NCBI RefSeq assembly: GCF_030846195.1
Contig: NZ_JAVCWH010000002.1
Span: 558,001 to 622,000 of the forward strand
DNA: 64,000 nucleotides
Direction: 5' to 3'
Origin: Paracoccus yibinensis
GTDB lineage: Bacteria > Pseudomonadota > Alphaproteobacteria > Rhodobacterales > Rhodobacteraceae
Under the pieces are notes generated by a model. It ran no database searches. It worked only from the letters and a program-made list of their open reading frames with translations, and was not told the origin of the DNA. Each line of letters begins with the position of its first letter. The first letter of the stretch is position 1. This document shows, piece after piece, positions 46,896 through 56,604 of the stretch. Made by a program: the position numbers and the translations under genes.

Positions 46896-49696
46896 GCCAG
46901 CGGCGCACCCGAGGCCACCGGCAGGCCCGCGTCAATCAGGCCAGCCGCCTCGGCGCAGGAATGGCGCAGCCGGTCGGCCAGTTCGGCAACCGATGCCGCG
47001 CCGCTTTCCCGCAACAGGAATTCCTGCCCGCCCAGACCTATGTCGTCCATGTCCAGCGGCTTGCCCGTAAGCAATCGGCCCGAGGCGTGGAGACGCCACA
47101 GGAATCGCCAGATCGACCCCAGCCTGTCGGCGTCCGCGGGCGCGATCAGCCCCGCCCGCCTGCCCGCCCGCAACTGCGCCAGCGTCCCCCGTGCCGGATC
47201 CCCCGTGCGCAGCGCCAGCGATTGCGCCAGCAGGTCGATGTCCTGCAGCCGACCGGGTCCGGTTTTCGCCTCCCAGGCGCCGTCCATGGGCTTGGCCGCA
47301 AAGATCCGTTCGCGCATGTCCGCCAGATCAGGCATCACCCGCGGATCCCCGCCCCGCCGCCGCAGCACCGCCAGACGCAAGGCTTCGACGTCATGGGCCA
47401 GCCCCTCGGCCCCCTCGCCCGCCCAGGCCACGACGCGGGCGCGGGTCAGGGCCAGATGTTCCCAGGTCCAGGCCTCGGTCATCTGGTAGCTTTCAAAGCT
47501 TTGGATCGCGGTCGCCACCGGCCCCTGCCGCCCCGAGGGGCGCAGCCGCATGTCCACCTCGTAGAGCCGCCCTTCGGCAGTCGGGGCCGAGGCGGCGGTG
47601 ATCATGGCCTGCGTCAGCCGCGCGTAATAGGGACGCGCCGCCAGGGGGCGCGGGCCGTCCGAGGCCTCGGCACCGTCCGCGTCATAGATCACGATCAGAT
47701 CCAGGTCGGACCCGGCATTCAGCGTGCGCGCGCCCAGCGACCCCATGCCCAGCACCACGGCCCCCCGGCCCGGCGGCGCGCCATGCTTGCGGGCGAAATC
47801 GGCGGTGGTGACGGGAAACAGCGCGGCGATGCAGGCATCGGCGATATCGGCATATTGGCCGGCCGCCTCGTCCGCGTCGATCAGGCCGCGCAGGTGATGG
47901 ACGCCCACGCGGAAATGCCATTCATGCGCCCAGCGGCGGGCACTGTCCAAGGCCGTCTCATATCCGCCGCCGGGGCCGTTCAGCGCGGCCTGCAGCACAC
48001 GGTCCAGATCGGCGCGCAAGCCCTGGGCGCCCGGCCAGGCCGAAAAGAAGCTGCCCCCCAGCACCGCATCCAGCACCGCCGAATGACGTGTCAGATAGGC
48101 CGCAAGCCCCGGCGCGCTGCCGCAGATATCGACCAGCAGGTCGATCAACTGGGGATTGGCCTCGAACAGGGAAAAGATCTGCACCCCGGCGGGCAGCGCG
48201 GACAGGAACCCGTCGAACCGCGACAGCGCCTCGTCGGGGTGGCCGGTCCTGGCCATGCGGGACAAAAGCTCCGGTTCGACCCGCCGGAAGATCTGTTGCG
48301 CGCGGGCCGACCGCAGCGCCGGATAGGTCTGCCAGCGGTCAATGATCGCCTGCGATTCGACCGAGATCGACGGACGCTGAACAGCCTCGCCCGGTGCGAA
48401 GAAGGTTTCCGTAAGGTCATGCACATGATCCAGCCGCGCGCGCAGCCGGGTGCACCAGGCATCGGCATCCCCCTCTCCCATCATCGCGGCGATCAGGGCG
48501 ATCCCGGCCCCGTCCCTGGGCAGGGAATGGGTCTGGGCATCGTTCACCATCTGGATGCGGTGTTCAATGTCGCGGTGCTGGCGGTAATGATCGGCCAGGT
48601 CGCGCGCCACATCCGCCGGGATCCAGCCCTTGTCCGCCAGGGCCGCCAGCCCGCCCACGGTGTCGCGGCATCGCAGGTCGGGATCGCGCCCGCCCGCGAT
48701 CAACTGGCGGGTCTGGGTGAAGAATTCGATCTCGCGGATGCCGCCCCGGCCCAGCTTCATGTTGTGGCCGGGGATTTCCAGCCGCCCGCCCAGTCCCTTG
48801 TGGTCGCGGATGCGCAGGCGCATGTCGTGCGCGTCCTGGATGGCCGCGAAATCCAGATGCTTGCGCCAGACGAAGGGGCGCAGTTCCCGCAGGAAGCGTT
48901 CGCCCGCCGCGATGTCGCCCGCCGCCGCGCGCGCCTTGATGAAGGCCGCGCGTTCCCAGGTGCGGCCCTCGGCCTCGTAATAGGCCAGGGCCGCGGCGGC
49001 CGAGATGCAGACCGGTGTGACCGAGGCATCGGGCCGCAGCCGCAGGTCGGTGCGAAAGACATAGCCGTGTTCGGTCACATCGGACAGCGTCGTCGCCATC
49101 TTGCGCGTGGCCCGGATCAGCGCCGCCCGCGCCTCTTGCTGGTCGGCGTCCGCATATGCGGTTTCGTCGAACAGCACGATCAGGTCGATGTCGGAACTGT
49201 AGTTCAGTTCGCGCGCGCCCCCCTTGCCCATCGCCAGGGCAAAGACCCCGCTGGCCGGGGCGTCCGTTTCAGGCAGCTTGCCCCGGCGCCGTTCCTGGGC
49301 AACCTGGGCACGCAGGGCCAGATCGACGGCCCGGTCGGCCAAGTCGGACAGCGCGCCCGTGACCTGTTCCAGCGTCCAGACGCCGCCCAGATCGGCCAGG
49401 GCGGCCAGAAGCGCGACCCGCCGCTTGGCCCGGCGCAAAGCCACCGCCAGATCGTCGGGGGGCAGGTCGTCGAACTTCGCCGTCTCGCGTGCGACCACAT
49501 CCTCGTGATCAAGGGCGCCGGGCAGCCACTCCGCCTCTTTCTGCAAAAGGCCCGCCAGATAGGGGCTGCACCCTGCCGCACCGCCGATCAGCGCGATCAG
49601 GGCGGGATCCAGCGCGGGAAACCGGGCAAGGACATGCCGGGCACGGTCGGGATCGGCGACAAGGGGAAGACGGGTAATGCGTGCGGCGAAATCCAT
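46892..49696 (-). CDS. glnE: bifunctional glutamine-synthetase adenylyltransferase/deadenylyltransferase
   Basis: 934-residue enzyme that tunes glutamine synthetase by adenylylation in response to PII. Two nucleotidyltransferase domains are visible: the N-terminal one with MGKGGARELNYSSDIDLIV (deadenylylation) and the C-terminal one with GMGSLGARTLNAGSDLDLIV (adenylylation), each followed by helical domains; KTGPGRLQDIDLLAQ is near the end. ATG 49696 is chosen over a TTG six codons earlier. Convergent with the GT2 gene. Confidence 0.96.
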   Translation of the reverse strand: MDFAARITRLPLVADPDRARHVLARFPALDPALIALIGGAAGCSPYLAGLLQKEAEWLPGALDHEDVVARETAKFDDLPPDDLAVALRRAKRRVALLAALADLGGVWTLEQVTGALSDLADRAVDLALRAQVAQERRRGKLPETDAPASGVFALAMGKGGARELNYSSDIDLIVLFDETAYADADQQEARAALIRATRKMATTLSDVTEHGYVFRTDLRLRPDASVTPVCISAAAALAYYEAEGRTWERAAFIKARAAAGDIAAGERFLRELRPFVWRKHLDFAAIQDAHDMRLRIRDHKGLGGRLEIPGHNMKLGRGGIREIEFFTQTRQLIAGGRDPDLRCRDTVGGLAALADKGWIPADVARDLADHYRQHRDIEHRIQMVNDAQTHSLPRDGAGIALIAAMMGEGDADAWCTRLRARLDHVHDLTETFFAPGEAVQRPSISVESQAIIDRWQTYPALRSARAQQIFRRVEPELLSRMARTGHPDEALSRFDGFLSALPAGVQIFSLFEANPQLIDLLVDICGSAPGLAAYLTRHSAVLDAVLGGSFFSAWPGAQGLRADLDRVLQAALNGPGGGYETALDSARRWAHEWHFRVGVHHLRGLIDADEAAGQYADIADACIAALFPVTTADFARKHGAPPGRGAVVLGMGSLGARTLNAGSDLDLIVIYDADGAEASDGPRPLAARPYYARLTQAMITAASAPTAEGRLYEVDMRLRPSGRQGPVATAIQSFESYQMTEAWTWEHLALTRARVVAWAGEGAEGLAHDVEALRLAVLRRRGGDPRVMPDLADMRERIFAAKPMDGAWEAKTGPGRLQDIDLLAQSLALRTGDPARGTLAQLRAGRRAGLIAPADADRLGSIWRFLWRLHASGRLLTGKPLDMDDIGLGGQEFLLRESGAASVAELADRLRHSCAEAAGLIDAGLPVASGAPLA

Positions 49697-49889
49697 GGGC
49701 GGCAGACTAGCCAAAGCCCCCGCCTCGTCAACGTCGGCCAGCGGATCACTTCAAGGTTTAACCCTTTCCCGGCTTGGCGGTTGGTGCAATCATTGTTAGG
49801 CTTTCGCGAAAATCAACGGATGAGCATACGGATCCTTTTTGGCGCATGATCAGTTCTGCAACGACAATCCGCCATAAGGGCCTGCGCTG

Positions 49890-50729
49890 ATGCGACATAC
49901 CCTGCCCCATGCGCCGCAATTCTATGTGACGGCACCGCAGCCGTGCCCCTATCTGCATGGCCGTGCCGAACGCAAGCTGTTCACCGCGCTGCATGGCGAC
50001 AATGCGTCCGACCTGAACAACGCCCTGTCCCGGCAGGGCTTCCGGCGGTCGCAGAACGTCCTTTATCGCCCAAGCTGCGAAAGCTGCGTGGCCTGCATGT
50101 CCGCCCGGATCCGGGTTGCGGATTTCCAGCCCTCGCGCACGCAGCGCCGGCTGATGCGCCGCAACGCAGGGCTGCGGCGTCTGGCGACAAGCGCCTGGGC
50201 CACGGAAGAGCAGTTCGAACTGTTCCGCCGTTACCTGGACAGCCGCCACGCCGATGGCGGCATGGCCGACATGGACATCTTCGAATTCGCCGCCATGATC
50301 GAGGAAACGCCGGTCAAGACGCGGGTGATCGAATACCGCTGCAGCGGCGACCAGCCGGAACGGCTGGCGCCCGGCGACGACTTCCTGGCGGCCGTCTGCC
50401 TGACCGACGTGCTGGATGATGGCCTTAGCCTGGTCTACAGCTTCTATCATCCCGTCCTGCAACCGGCGAGCCTGGGGACATACCTGATCCTGGATCACAT
50501 CGAGATCGCGCGGGCGGCGAAGCTGCCCTATATTTATCTGGGCTATTGGGTGCCGGGCAGCCGCAAGATGGACTACAAGGCCAAGTTCTCGGCCTTGGAG
50601 ATCTACAAGGGCGGGGTCTGGCAGAACATCGGCAATCCCGAGGATCATTCGAACGAGGCCCATCCCTTGTCCGTCGATCCCATTGTCGAACAGGTCGCCC
50701 GGATCGCGCTGCCGCAATTCGATCGCTGA
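49890..50729 (+). CDS. bpt: aspartate/glutamate leucyltransferase (N-end rule)
   Basis: 279-residue ATE1-family aminoacyl-tRNA protein transferase that adds leucine to N-terminal Asp or Glu, marking proteins for Clp degradation. Signatures: [26 protein letters not shown] (Cys cluster), [39 protein letters not shown]. The Bpt assignment follows bacterial members; no clpS or clpA is nearby. Confidence 0.93.
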   Translation: MRHTLPHAPQFYVTAPQPCPYLHGRAERKLFTALHGDNASDLNNALSRQGFRRSQNVLYRPSCESCVACMSARIRVADFQPSRTQRRLMRRNAGLRRLATSAWATEEQFELFRRYLDSRHADGGMADMDIFEFAAMIEETPVKTRVIEYRCSGDQPERLAPGDDFLAAVCLTDVLDDGLSLVYSFYHPVLQPASLGTYLILDHIEIARAAKLPYIYLGYWVPGSRKMDYKAKFSALEIYKGGVWQNIGNPEDHSNEAHPLSVDPIVEQVARIALPQFDR

Positions 50730-50868
50730 TCCGCGAAAGAAAATTACAAATTTCGTGTGAACCGCGCCATTTTATCCGCGCCACCCCATTGACCCTGATC
50801 GCCTGCCTCCATAGTTTGCGCCGACTCGCGGGCGGGTATGGCCGCGTGTGAACAGGATGGAGGAAGGC

Positions 50869-52623
50869 ATGTCCCGAACGATGACGGGTGCAAGAATGGT
50901 TGTCGAGGCGCTGCGCGATCAGGGCGTCGACACGGTATTCGGCTATCCGGGCGGGGCGGTGCTACCCATCTATGACGAACTGTTCCAGCAGAACGACATC
51001 ACCCATGTCCTGGTCCGCCACGAACAGGGGGCGGTCCACATGGCCGAAGGCTATGCCCGGTCCACGGGCAAGCCGGGGGTCGTGCTGGTCACCTCGGGAC
51101 CGGGCGCCACGAATGCCGTCACCGGGTTGACCGATGCGCTGCTCGATTCGATCCCGCTGGTCGTGCTGTCGGGCCAGGTCCCGACCTTCATGATCGGAAC
51201 CGACGGCTTCCAGGAAGCCGATACGGTGGGCATCACCCGGCCCTGCACCAAGCACAACTGGCTGGTCAAGGATACCGAGAAGCTGGCCGAAACCATCCAC
51301 AAGGCGTTCCAGGTCGCGACCTCGGGCCGCCCCGGACCGGTTCTGGTCGATATTCCGAAGGACGTGCAGTTTGCCAGCGGCACCTATGTCGCGCCGAAGC
51401 AGGTCGAGCCGGGGCGTTACCAGCCGGCGCGCAAGGGCGACATCCAGGCCATCACCCGTCTGGCCGAACTGATGGAAGGGGCCGAGCGCCCGATCCTTTA
51501 CACCGGCGGCGGCGTGATCAACTCCGGTCCCGGCGCCAGCCAGTTGCTGCGCGAACTGGCGGATGCCACGGGATTCCCCGTCACCTCGACCCTGATGGGG
51601 CTTGGCGCCTATCCGGCGTCGGGCAAGAACTGGCTGGGAATGCTGGGGATGCATGGCCTTTACGAGGCGAACCTGGCGATGCACGGCTGCGACCTGATGA
51701 TCAACATCGGCGCGCGCTTCGACGACCGGATCACCGGGCGGGTCGCCGATTTCAGCCCCCATTCGGTCAAGGCCCACATCGACATCGACCCTTCCAGCAT
51801 CAACAAGGTGATCCGCGTGGACATCCCCATCGTCGGCGACGTGGGCCATGTCCTGGAAGATTTGCTGAAGGTCTGGAAATCGCGCGGCCGCAAGGTGAAC
51901 AGCGCAGCCTTGCGCGACTGGTGGCAGACGATCGAAGGATGGAAGGCGAAGAACTGTCTCGCCTATCGGAACAGCGACACGCTGATCAAGCCGCAATACG
52001 CGCTTGAACGGCTGGAGGCGCTGACCAAGGGGCGCGACCGGTATATCACGACCGAGGTTGGCCAGCATCAGATGTGGGCCGCGCAATACCTGCATTTCGA
52101 CGGGCCGAACCGCTGGATGACCTCGGGCGGGCTGGGAACGATGGGTTACGGCCTGCCTGCCAGCATCGGTGTGCAGATGGCCCATCCCGACGCCCTGGTG
52201 ATCAACGTGGCGGGCGATGCAAGCTGGCTGATGAACATGCAGGAAATGGGCACGGCGGTGCAGTTCCGCCTGCCGGTCAAGCAGTTCATCCTGAACAACG
52301 AACGGCTTGGCATGGTTCGCCAGTGGCAGCAGTTGCTGCATGGCGAACGCTATAGCCAGAGTTGGTCGGACAGCCTGCCCGATTTCGTCAAGCTGGCCGA
52401 GGCCTTCGGCTGCAAAGGCGCCGTGGTCCGCGACCCGAAGGGACTGGATGACGCGATCCAGCAGATGCTGGATTACGACGGACCCTTCATCCTGGACGTC
52501 CTGGTCGAGAAGCACGAGAACTGCTTCCCGATGATCCCGTCGGGCAAGCCGCATAACGAAATGCTGCTGGGCGAGGCCGCGACATTCGGCGTGATCGAAT
52601 CCGAAGGCGCCGTGCTGGTGTGA
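50869..52623 (+). CDS. ilvB: acetolactate synthase large subunit
   Basis: 584-residue TPP, FAD and Mg enzyme for the first common step of valine, leucine and isoleucine synthesis. Motifs: [14 protein letters not shown], catalytic Glu in [29 protein letters not shown], and the TPP site [14 protein letters not shown] 50869 with GGAGGAAGG 4 nt upstream is preferred over GTG 50848. The ilvN subunit follows after 59 nt containing copy B of the intergenic element. Confidence 0.97.
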   Translation: MSRTMTGARMVVEALRDQGVDTVFGYPGGAVLPIYDELFQQNDITHVLVRHEQGAVHMAEGYARSTGKPGVVLVTSGPGATNAVTGLTDALLDSIPLVVLSGQVPTFMIGTDGFQEADTVGITRPCTKHNWLVKDTEKLAETIHKAFQVATSGRPGPVLVDIPKDVQFASGTYVAPKQVEPGRYQPARKGDIQAITRLAELMEGAERPILYTGGGVINSGPGASQLLRELADATGFPVTSTLMGLGAYPASGKNWLGMLGMHGLYEANLAMHGCDLMINIGARFDDRITGRVADFSPHSVKAHIDIDPSSINKVIRVDIPIVGDVGHVLEDLLKVWKSRGRKVNSAALRDWWQTIEGWKAKNCLAYRNSDTLIKPQYALERLEALTKGRDRYITTEVGQHQMWAAQYLHFDGPNRWMTSGGLGTMGYGLPASIGVQMAHPDALVINVAGDASWLMNMQEMGTAVQFRLPVKQFILNNERLGMVRQWQQLLHGERYSQSWSDSLPDFVKLAEAFGCKGAVVRDPKGLDDAIQQMLDYDGPFILDVLVEKHENCFPMIPSGKPHNEMLLGEAATFGVIESEGAVLV

Positions 52624-52627
52624 TCAT

Positions 52628-52671
52628 GTGGGGCGCTGCCCCACACCCCGGGATATTTCTGCACAGAAGAT
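52628..52671 (+). repeat. Intergenic hairpin-GGATATTT element, copy B (inside ilvB-ilvN operon)
   Basis: 7-bp stem GTGGGGC/GCCCCAC (52628-52634 with 52638-52644), then ACCCCG, GGATATTT (52651-52658) and CACAGAAGAT (52662-52671). It occupies nearly the whole 59-nt ilvB-ilvN spacer, so if it terminates or is processed it would affect the subunit ratio. Confidence 0.72.
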
Positions 52672-52682
52672 AGGGCAGACCA

Positions 52683-53243
52683 ATGAATGCTTTGAACATC
52701 CAGAAGGGCGCGTCCAGCCATTCGGCCTATGACCTGCGCGACCCCAATTCCCAGGTCGAGGAAAGCCATACCCTTGCCGTCCTGGTCGAGAACGAGCCGG
52801 GCGTCCTGGCCCGCGTGATCGGGCTGTTTTCCGGGCGCGGCTACAACATCGACAGCCTGACCGTGGCCGAGGTCGATCATACCGGCCACCGATCGCGCAT
52901 CACCCTTGTGACGCGGGGCACGCCTGCCGTCATCGCCCAGGTCAAGGCGCAGCTTGGCCGGATCGTGCCCGTGCACGAGGTTCACGATCTGACGGTCGAA
53001 GGGCCGGCGGTGGAACGGGAACTGGGGCTGTTCAAGGTGCGCGGCCAGGGCGAAAAACGGGTCGAGGCCCTGCGCATAGCGGAGATCTTCCGCGCCAATG
53101 TCGTCGATTCGACACTGGAAAGCTTTGTCTTCGAACTGGTCGGAACGCCGACCAAGCTGGATGCATTCGCAGATCTGATGCGGCCGCTTGGGCTTGTCGA
53201 TCTGGCGCGCACGGGCGTCGCAGCCCTGTCGCGCGGAGTCTGA
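52683..53243 (+). CDS. ilvN: acetolactate synthase regulatory small subunit
   Basis: 186 residues that activate and confer valine feedback control on the large subunit. N-terminal ACT domain (HTLAVLVENEPGVLARVIGLFSGRGYNIDSL region), a second domain beginning ERELGLFKVRGQGEKR, ending ARTGVAALSRGV. Also called ilvH in other species. Same operon as ilvB. Confidence 0.96.
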   Translation: MNALNIQKGASSHSAYDLRDPNSQVEESHTLAVLVENEPGVLARVIGLFSGRGYNIDSLTVAEVDHTGHRSRITLVTRGTPAVIAQVKAQLGRIVPVHEVHDLTVEGPAVERELGLFKVRGQGEKRVEALRIAEIFRANVVDSTLESFVFELVGTPTKLDAFADLMRPLGLVDLARTGVAALSRGV

Positions 53244-53251
53244 GGCTAAGG

Positions 53252-53602
53252 TCAGCGGGCGGCGGCGACTCGAAGCTCTGGCTCGGGGATCAGCCGCTCT
53301 CTCGACTCGGCGGCTGGGGACACGGATACAACGCGCAGATGCGATTCGGCCGGGGTGGCCGTGGCCCGCAGCATTCCGGGAAGATGCGCGAATTCCTGTT
53401 CAGACAGCATGACAACCCTGCGGGCATTGCGCAGCGCGCCGACAACCTCGCTTTCCAGTTCGACCAGATCACCCGGCTGCGGCCAACGGGCAGCATGGAC
53501 AAGGTTTTCGCGGCCCTGCAGATAAGCAAGGGAAGCATGATCTTCGCACCAGATCACTGCCTTCTCGCGCTCTGCGCTACTCCATACGACTACGCCGATC
53601 AT
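53252..53602 (-). CDS. hypothetical protein
   Basis: 116 residues, no recognised domain. N-terminus MIGVVVWSSAEREKAVIWCEDHASLAYLQ looks like a small alpha/beta fold; a second half ends in a Glu/Arg-rich tail (RERLIPEPELRVAAAR). Start ATG 53602 with GGAG 7 nt upstream. Convergent with ilvN, stops 8 nt apart. An AT-rich gap lies upstream. Confidence 0.6.
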   Translation of the reverse strand: MIGVVVWSSAEREKAVIWCEDHASLAYLQGRENLVHAARWPQPGDLVELESEVVGALRNARRVVMLSEQEFAHLPGMLRATATPAESHLRVVSVSPAAESRERLIPEPELRVAAAR

Positions 53603-53896
53603 TCCGCTACTCCAAACGCGAGCCTAGGGACATCGCGTCAACCCGATCCAGATGATTGCACTTTATGTGCATGGTAATAACTACAAAAGCAGAAATCCGC
53701 CGGGTCGTTACCTTTTTTTCACGAATTTTCGGCAAGTTTTCGCCTTATGGGTTATCAACGTGATATTTGTGCAATAACGCGCTGATATCCAGCCGGCTTT
53801 TTTGGCGGATTCATTACCGAGAATCACGGAAAGGAGAGCGCCTGTGCGAAACGACGCGTTTTCGTGACTTTTTTGCCACTGCCTTCACAGTTTACG
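53603..53896. other. AT-rich intergenic region
   Basis: 294 nt, clearly more AT-rich than surroundings. It contains the palindrome TGCACTTTATGTGCA (near 53659), several T runs (TTTTTTT near 53714 and TTTTTT near 53870), and a GAAACG/CGTTTTC stem at about 53847-53861 followed by TGACTTTTTT, which would suit an RNA terminator on the plus strand. A strong AAGGAG before GTG 53844 opens only seven codons. No protein gene identified; an unannotated small RNA is possible. Confidence 0.45.
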
Positions 53897-54649
53897 TCAA
53901 CGTATTCGGCCGCTTTGAACATCAGCCACAGCCTGGCGCACCTGGGCCAGGCGCGCGGCCCGCGACGGGTGGGTGCCCAGCACATGATCGCCAGGATCAG
54001 GGATGCGTTCGAAGAAACGCGAGCCATTTATGGGATCGAACCCCGCATTCAGGGTCATGATCGCGCCCAGATAGTCGGCCTGCAGTTCCCAATCCCGGGA
54101 ATAATAGCGCGAACCGACTGACGCCCCGATTCGCTGGGCCGCTTCGATGGCGTCGGGGTTGTTGCCATAGACCGAGGCGATGCTCCCCAGAATCACCGCC
54201 CCTGCCGCAGCGGCACCCGCCTTGCGATCCAGGTGATTCAGGACATGGTGGCTGGCCTCGTGCCCCACGACAAAGGCGATTTCGTCGCCGTTCCGGGTCT
54301 GGGCGATCAGCGACAGGGTAAAGCCGATGATCGGCCGGCCGGTGGCGTCGATGGTCTGGAAAGCGTTTGCTTCCTGACCCGGCCGGTCATCCACCACGAA
54401 CTGGAAATCGCAATTGATGGGCTGTGTGCGCCTTTGCAGGCATTCGCGTTCGACTGCCGGCTCCATCCGGCGCATCACGGACACGAACATGCGGGCTGCA
54501 GATTGCGGCGTTCCGTCATTGGTCAGGACCGGCACAGGCTGCGCCGCGCCGTAGGGTCCGGTGGGGATCGGCACCTGATCCACGGGCACCGGGGCGCAGG
54601 CCGCGATTCCCAGAACCCCCGCACACAGAACCGCCGTGACCTGCTTCAT
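53897..54649 (-). CDS. M48-family metalloprotease lipoprotein
   Basis: 250-residue predicted periplasmic lipoprotein (VLGIAACAP lipobox) with the zinc motif HEASHHVLNH in VGHEASHHVL and the downstream E-containing SRDWELQADYLGAIM. It resembles LoiP/BepA-type M48 proteases that act on outer-membrane proteins. Upstream coding in the same frame (to 54976) is not conserved; ATG 54649 opens the signal peptide. Confidence 0.9.
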   Translation of the reverse strand: MKQVTAVLCAGVLGIAACAPVPVDQVPIPTGPYGAAQPVPVLTNDGTPQSAARMFVSVMRRMEPAVERECLQRRTQPINCDFQFVVDDRPGQEANAFQTIDATGRPIIGFTLSLIAQTRNGDEIAFVVGHEASHHVLNHLDRKAGAAAAGAVILGSIASVYGNNPDAIEAAQRIGASVGSRYYSRDWELQADYLGAIMTLNAGFDPINGSRFFERIPDPGDHVLGTHPSRAARLAQVRQAVADVQSGRIR

Positions 54650-54802
54650 TGTCCGCCCCTTGCCGATGCCGCGCCTTGCCTTGGCGCGATCGTTGCGCTT
54701 CGCTTGCATGATCCTAGCTGGTCGCGAAAACCCGTGCAAACCCTGCCCGCTTGTCGGGGGCTGCACATCACGCGAATGTCGGCGTGAAACAAGGAGACGA
54801 CG

Positions 54803-55042
54803 ATGTTCACCATCGAGCATGATTTCGACGCCACGGTCATCACCCTGATCGACGAGGTCGATCCCGATACCGGCCCCTTGAACGAGGATGTGGTGATCCT
54901 GTCCTTCGACGACCGCGTGGTCCTGGAACAGATCGGCCCGGACGAGGAGGTGGTGCGCATCACCCTGTCGATGCATCAGCTGACCGAATTGCGGCTGGCG
55001 CTAAACCTGCCCGAGGGCAACTATCGGATCGAGCGGGGCTAG
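54803..55042 (+). CDS. hypothetical acidic protein
   Basis: 79 residues, strongly acidic, predominantly beta (MFTIEHDFDATVITLIDE, DVVILSFDDRVVLEQI, ITLSMHQLTELRLALNLPEG). SD AAGGAG 6 nt before ATG 54803. Compact soluble protein without a family I can name. Divergent from the M48 gene and 50 nt before the nitroreductase gene, so co-transcription is possible. Confidence 0.65.
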   Translation: MFTIEHDFDATVITLIDEVDPDTGPLNEDVVILSFDDRVVLEQIGPDEEVVRITLSMHQLTELRLALNLPEGNYRIERG

Positions 55043-55092
55043 CTTGCGCCCTCTGCCGCTTTGCGAAAGAACGGCGGGAAAAGGAGACTGAC

Positions 55093-55665
55093 ATGTCCTA
55101 TCGCAACGATGCCGCGGTGGATTTCCTGGCCAGCCGGCGGTCGCATCCACCCAAGATGCTGCGCGCCCCCGCCCCTGACAGGGCCGAGATCCTGCGCCTT
55201 CTGACGATTGCCGCCCGCACGCCCGATCACGGCAAGCTGGAACCTTGGCGCTTCGTGGTGCTGGAACGCGCGGCCCTGGACCGGCTGGCCCCCGTCCTGC
55301 GGGATCGGGTGCTGGCCATGGGTCAGGAACAGGCGGCGGCAGAGAAGGCTGCTTCGGCTTTCGATTCGCCGGTCATCGTGGCGGTCGTTTCGGCCCCGGT
55401 GGCCAGCGACAAGGTGCCCGGCTGGGAACAGTTCCTGTCGGCGGGCGCGGTCTGCCTGGGGCTTGTCAATGCGGCGCTTGCCTCGGGCTGGGGGGCGGCC
55501 TGGCTGACGGGTCCGGCGGTCCTGGACGAAACCTTCGGGCGCAGCCACCTGGGTCTGTCCGAAAATGAGCGCATCGTGGGCTTGGTGCATCTGGGCAGCC
55601 GGGGCGAAACGCCGCCCGAACGCCCCCGCCCCGACGTCGCCAGCAAGACGACCTGGCTCGAATGA
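55093..55665 (+). CDS. nitroreductase family protein
   Basis: 190-residue FMN enzyme of the YdjA-like short nitroreductases. NDAAVDFLASRRS (FMN phosphate contact), PDHGKLEPWRFVVL, VCLGLVNAALASGWGAAWLTG and GLVHLGSRGE are characteristic. Likely reduces nitro or quinone substrates with NAD(P)H. ATGA overlap at 55662 couples it to the EI24 protein gene. Confidence 0.9.
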   Translation: MSYRNDAAVDFLASRRSHPPKMLRAPAPDRAEILRLLTIAARTPDHGKLEPWRFVVLERAALDRLAPVLRDRVLAMGQEQAAAEKAASAFDSPVIVAVVSAPVASDKVPGWEQFLSAGAVCLGLVNAALASGWGAAWLTGPAVLDETFGRSHLGLSENERIVGLVHLGSRGETPPERPRPDVASKTTWLE

Positions 55666-56378
55666 CGGTCTTTCGCGCGCTGATCCTGGCCTGGCTCGAT
55701 CTGCTGCGGCCCCGAATCCTGCGGCTGGCGCTGATGGGGATCGCGCTGACGATCCTGCTGTTCGTGGCGCTGCAGTCGGCCGTCTTCTGGGCGCTTCGCA
55801 GTTTCGTGCCGGGCAGCCTGACCCTGCCCTGGATCGGACCTTGGGATATCGGGTCCACCCTGTCCTGGGGATCGCTGGCGCTGTTCCCCTTGATGGGGTT
55901 CTTCCTGATGGCTCCGGTCGCGGCGGGCTTTGCAGGCCTGTTTGCAGAACGCGTGGCCGACGTGGTCGAGGAAATGCATTATCCGGCCCGCCGGGGGGCG
56001 GGGCTGGATTTCATGGATGGGCTGCTGGAATCAGTCGCGGTCGTGCTGGCCGTGCTGGTGGTGGCGATCCTGTCGCTGTTCCTGACGCCCTTCCTGGGTC
56101 CGCTGGCGCCCTTGTTGCTGTTCGGTGCGAACGGCTGGCTGCTGGGGCGGGAGTTCTTCCAGATGGCCGCGCGCCGTCACCTGGACGAACCGCAGGCCAC
56201 GGCGCTGCGCAAGGCCAATGCGGGCCGCGTGACGCTGGCCGGGGTGCTGGTGGCGGTGGCCCTGGCGATTCCGTTCGTGAACATCGCGGTGCCGCTGCTG
56301 GCGGCGGCGGCCTTCACGCACCTGTTCCATCTGATCAGCGGAACACCCGGTCAAGGTTCGCGATATCCCCACGGGTGA
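55662..56378 (+). CDS. EI24-domain (CysZ-like) membrane protein
   Basis: 238 residues with at least four long hydrophobic helices in the CysZ/EI24 pattern (LALMGIALTILLFVALQS, LALFPLMGFFLMAPVAAGF, NGWLLGREFFQMAARRH, VTLAGVLVAVALAIPF). CysZ is a sulfate channel in enterobacteria; substrate here is unproven. Its last 44 nt overlap the convergent DUF1467 gene. Confidence 0.82.
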   Translation: MTVFRALILAWLDLLRPRILRLALMGIALTILLFVALQSAVFWALRSFVPGSLTLPWIGPWDIGSTLSWGSLALFPLMGFFLMAPVAAGFAGLFAERVADVVEEMHYPARRGAGLDFMDGLLESVAVVLAVLVVAILSLFLTPFLGPLAPLLLFGANGWLLGREFFQMAARRHLDEPQATALRKANAGRVTLAGVLVAVALAIPFVNIAVPLLAAAAFTHLFHLISGTPGQGSRYPHG

Positions 56379-56604
56379 CAAAGCCCCCCAGGATCACGAC
56401 GGCGATCGCGGCCCAGATCACCGCCGCGATGGCCGTAGTCCAGATCAGCTTGCGCTTCAGGCGCAGGTCTGCGGGGGCGCCTGCAGGCGTGCCCGGCACC
56501 ACCTCTCCTGCGTCCTGCTGGCTTTGCTGACCGATCAGGATCACGACGAACAGGGTCAGGAACCACAACACGGCGTAAAGGACGATTGCCCCGGTCAGGT
56601 TCAT
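56335..56604 (-). CDS. DUF1467 membrane protein
   Basis: 89 residues with two transmembrane helices (IVLYAVLWFLTLFVVILIG and WTTAIAAVIWAAIAVVILGG). The TGATG at the mce junction couples it to methylmalonyl-CoA epimerase; this pair is conserved in alphaproteobacteria. Function unknown. The C-terminus overlaps the EI24 gene on the other strand. Confidence 0.85.
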   Translation of the reverse strand: MNLTGAIVLYAVLWFLTLFVVILIGQQSQQDAGEVVPGTPAGAPADLRLKRKLIWTTAIAAVIWAAIAVVILGGFVTRGDIANLDRVFR

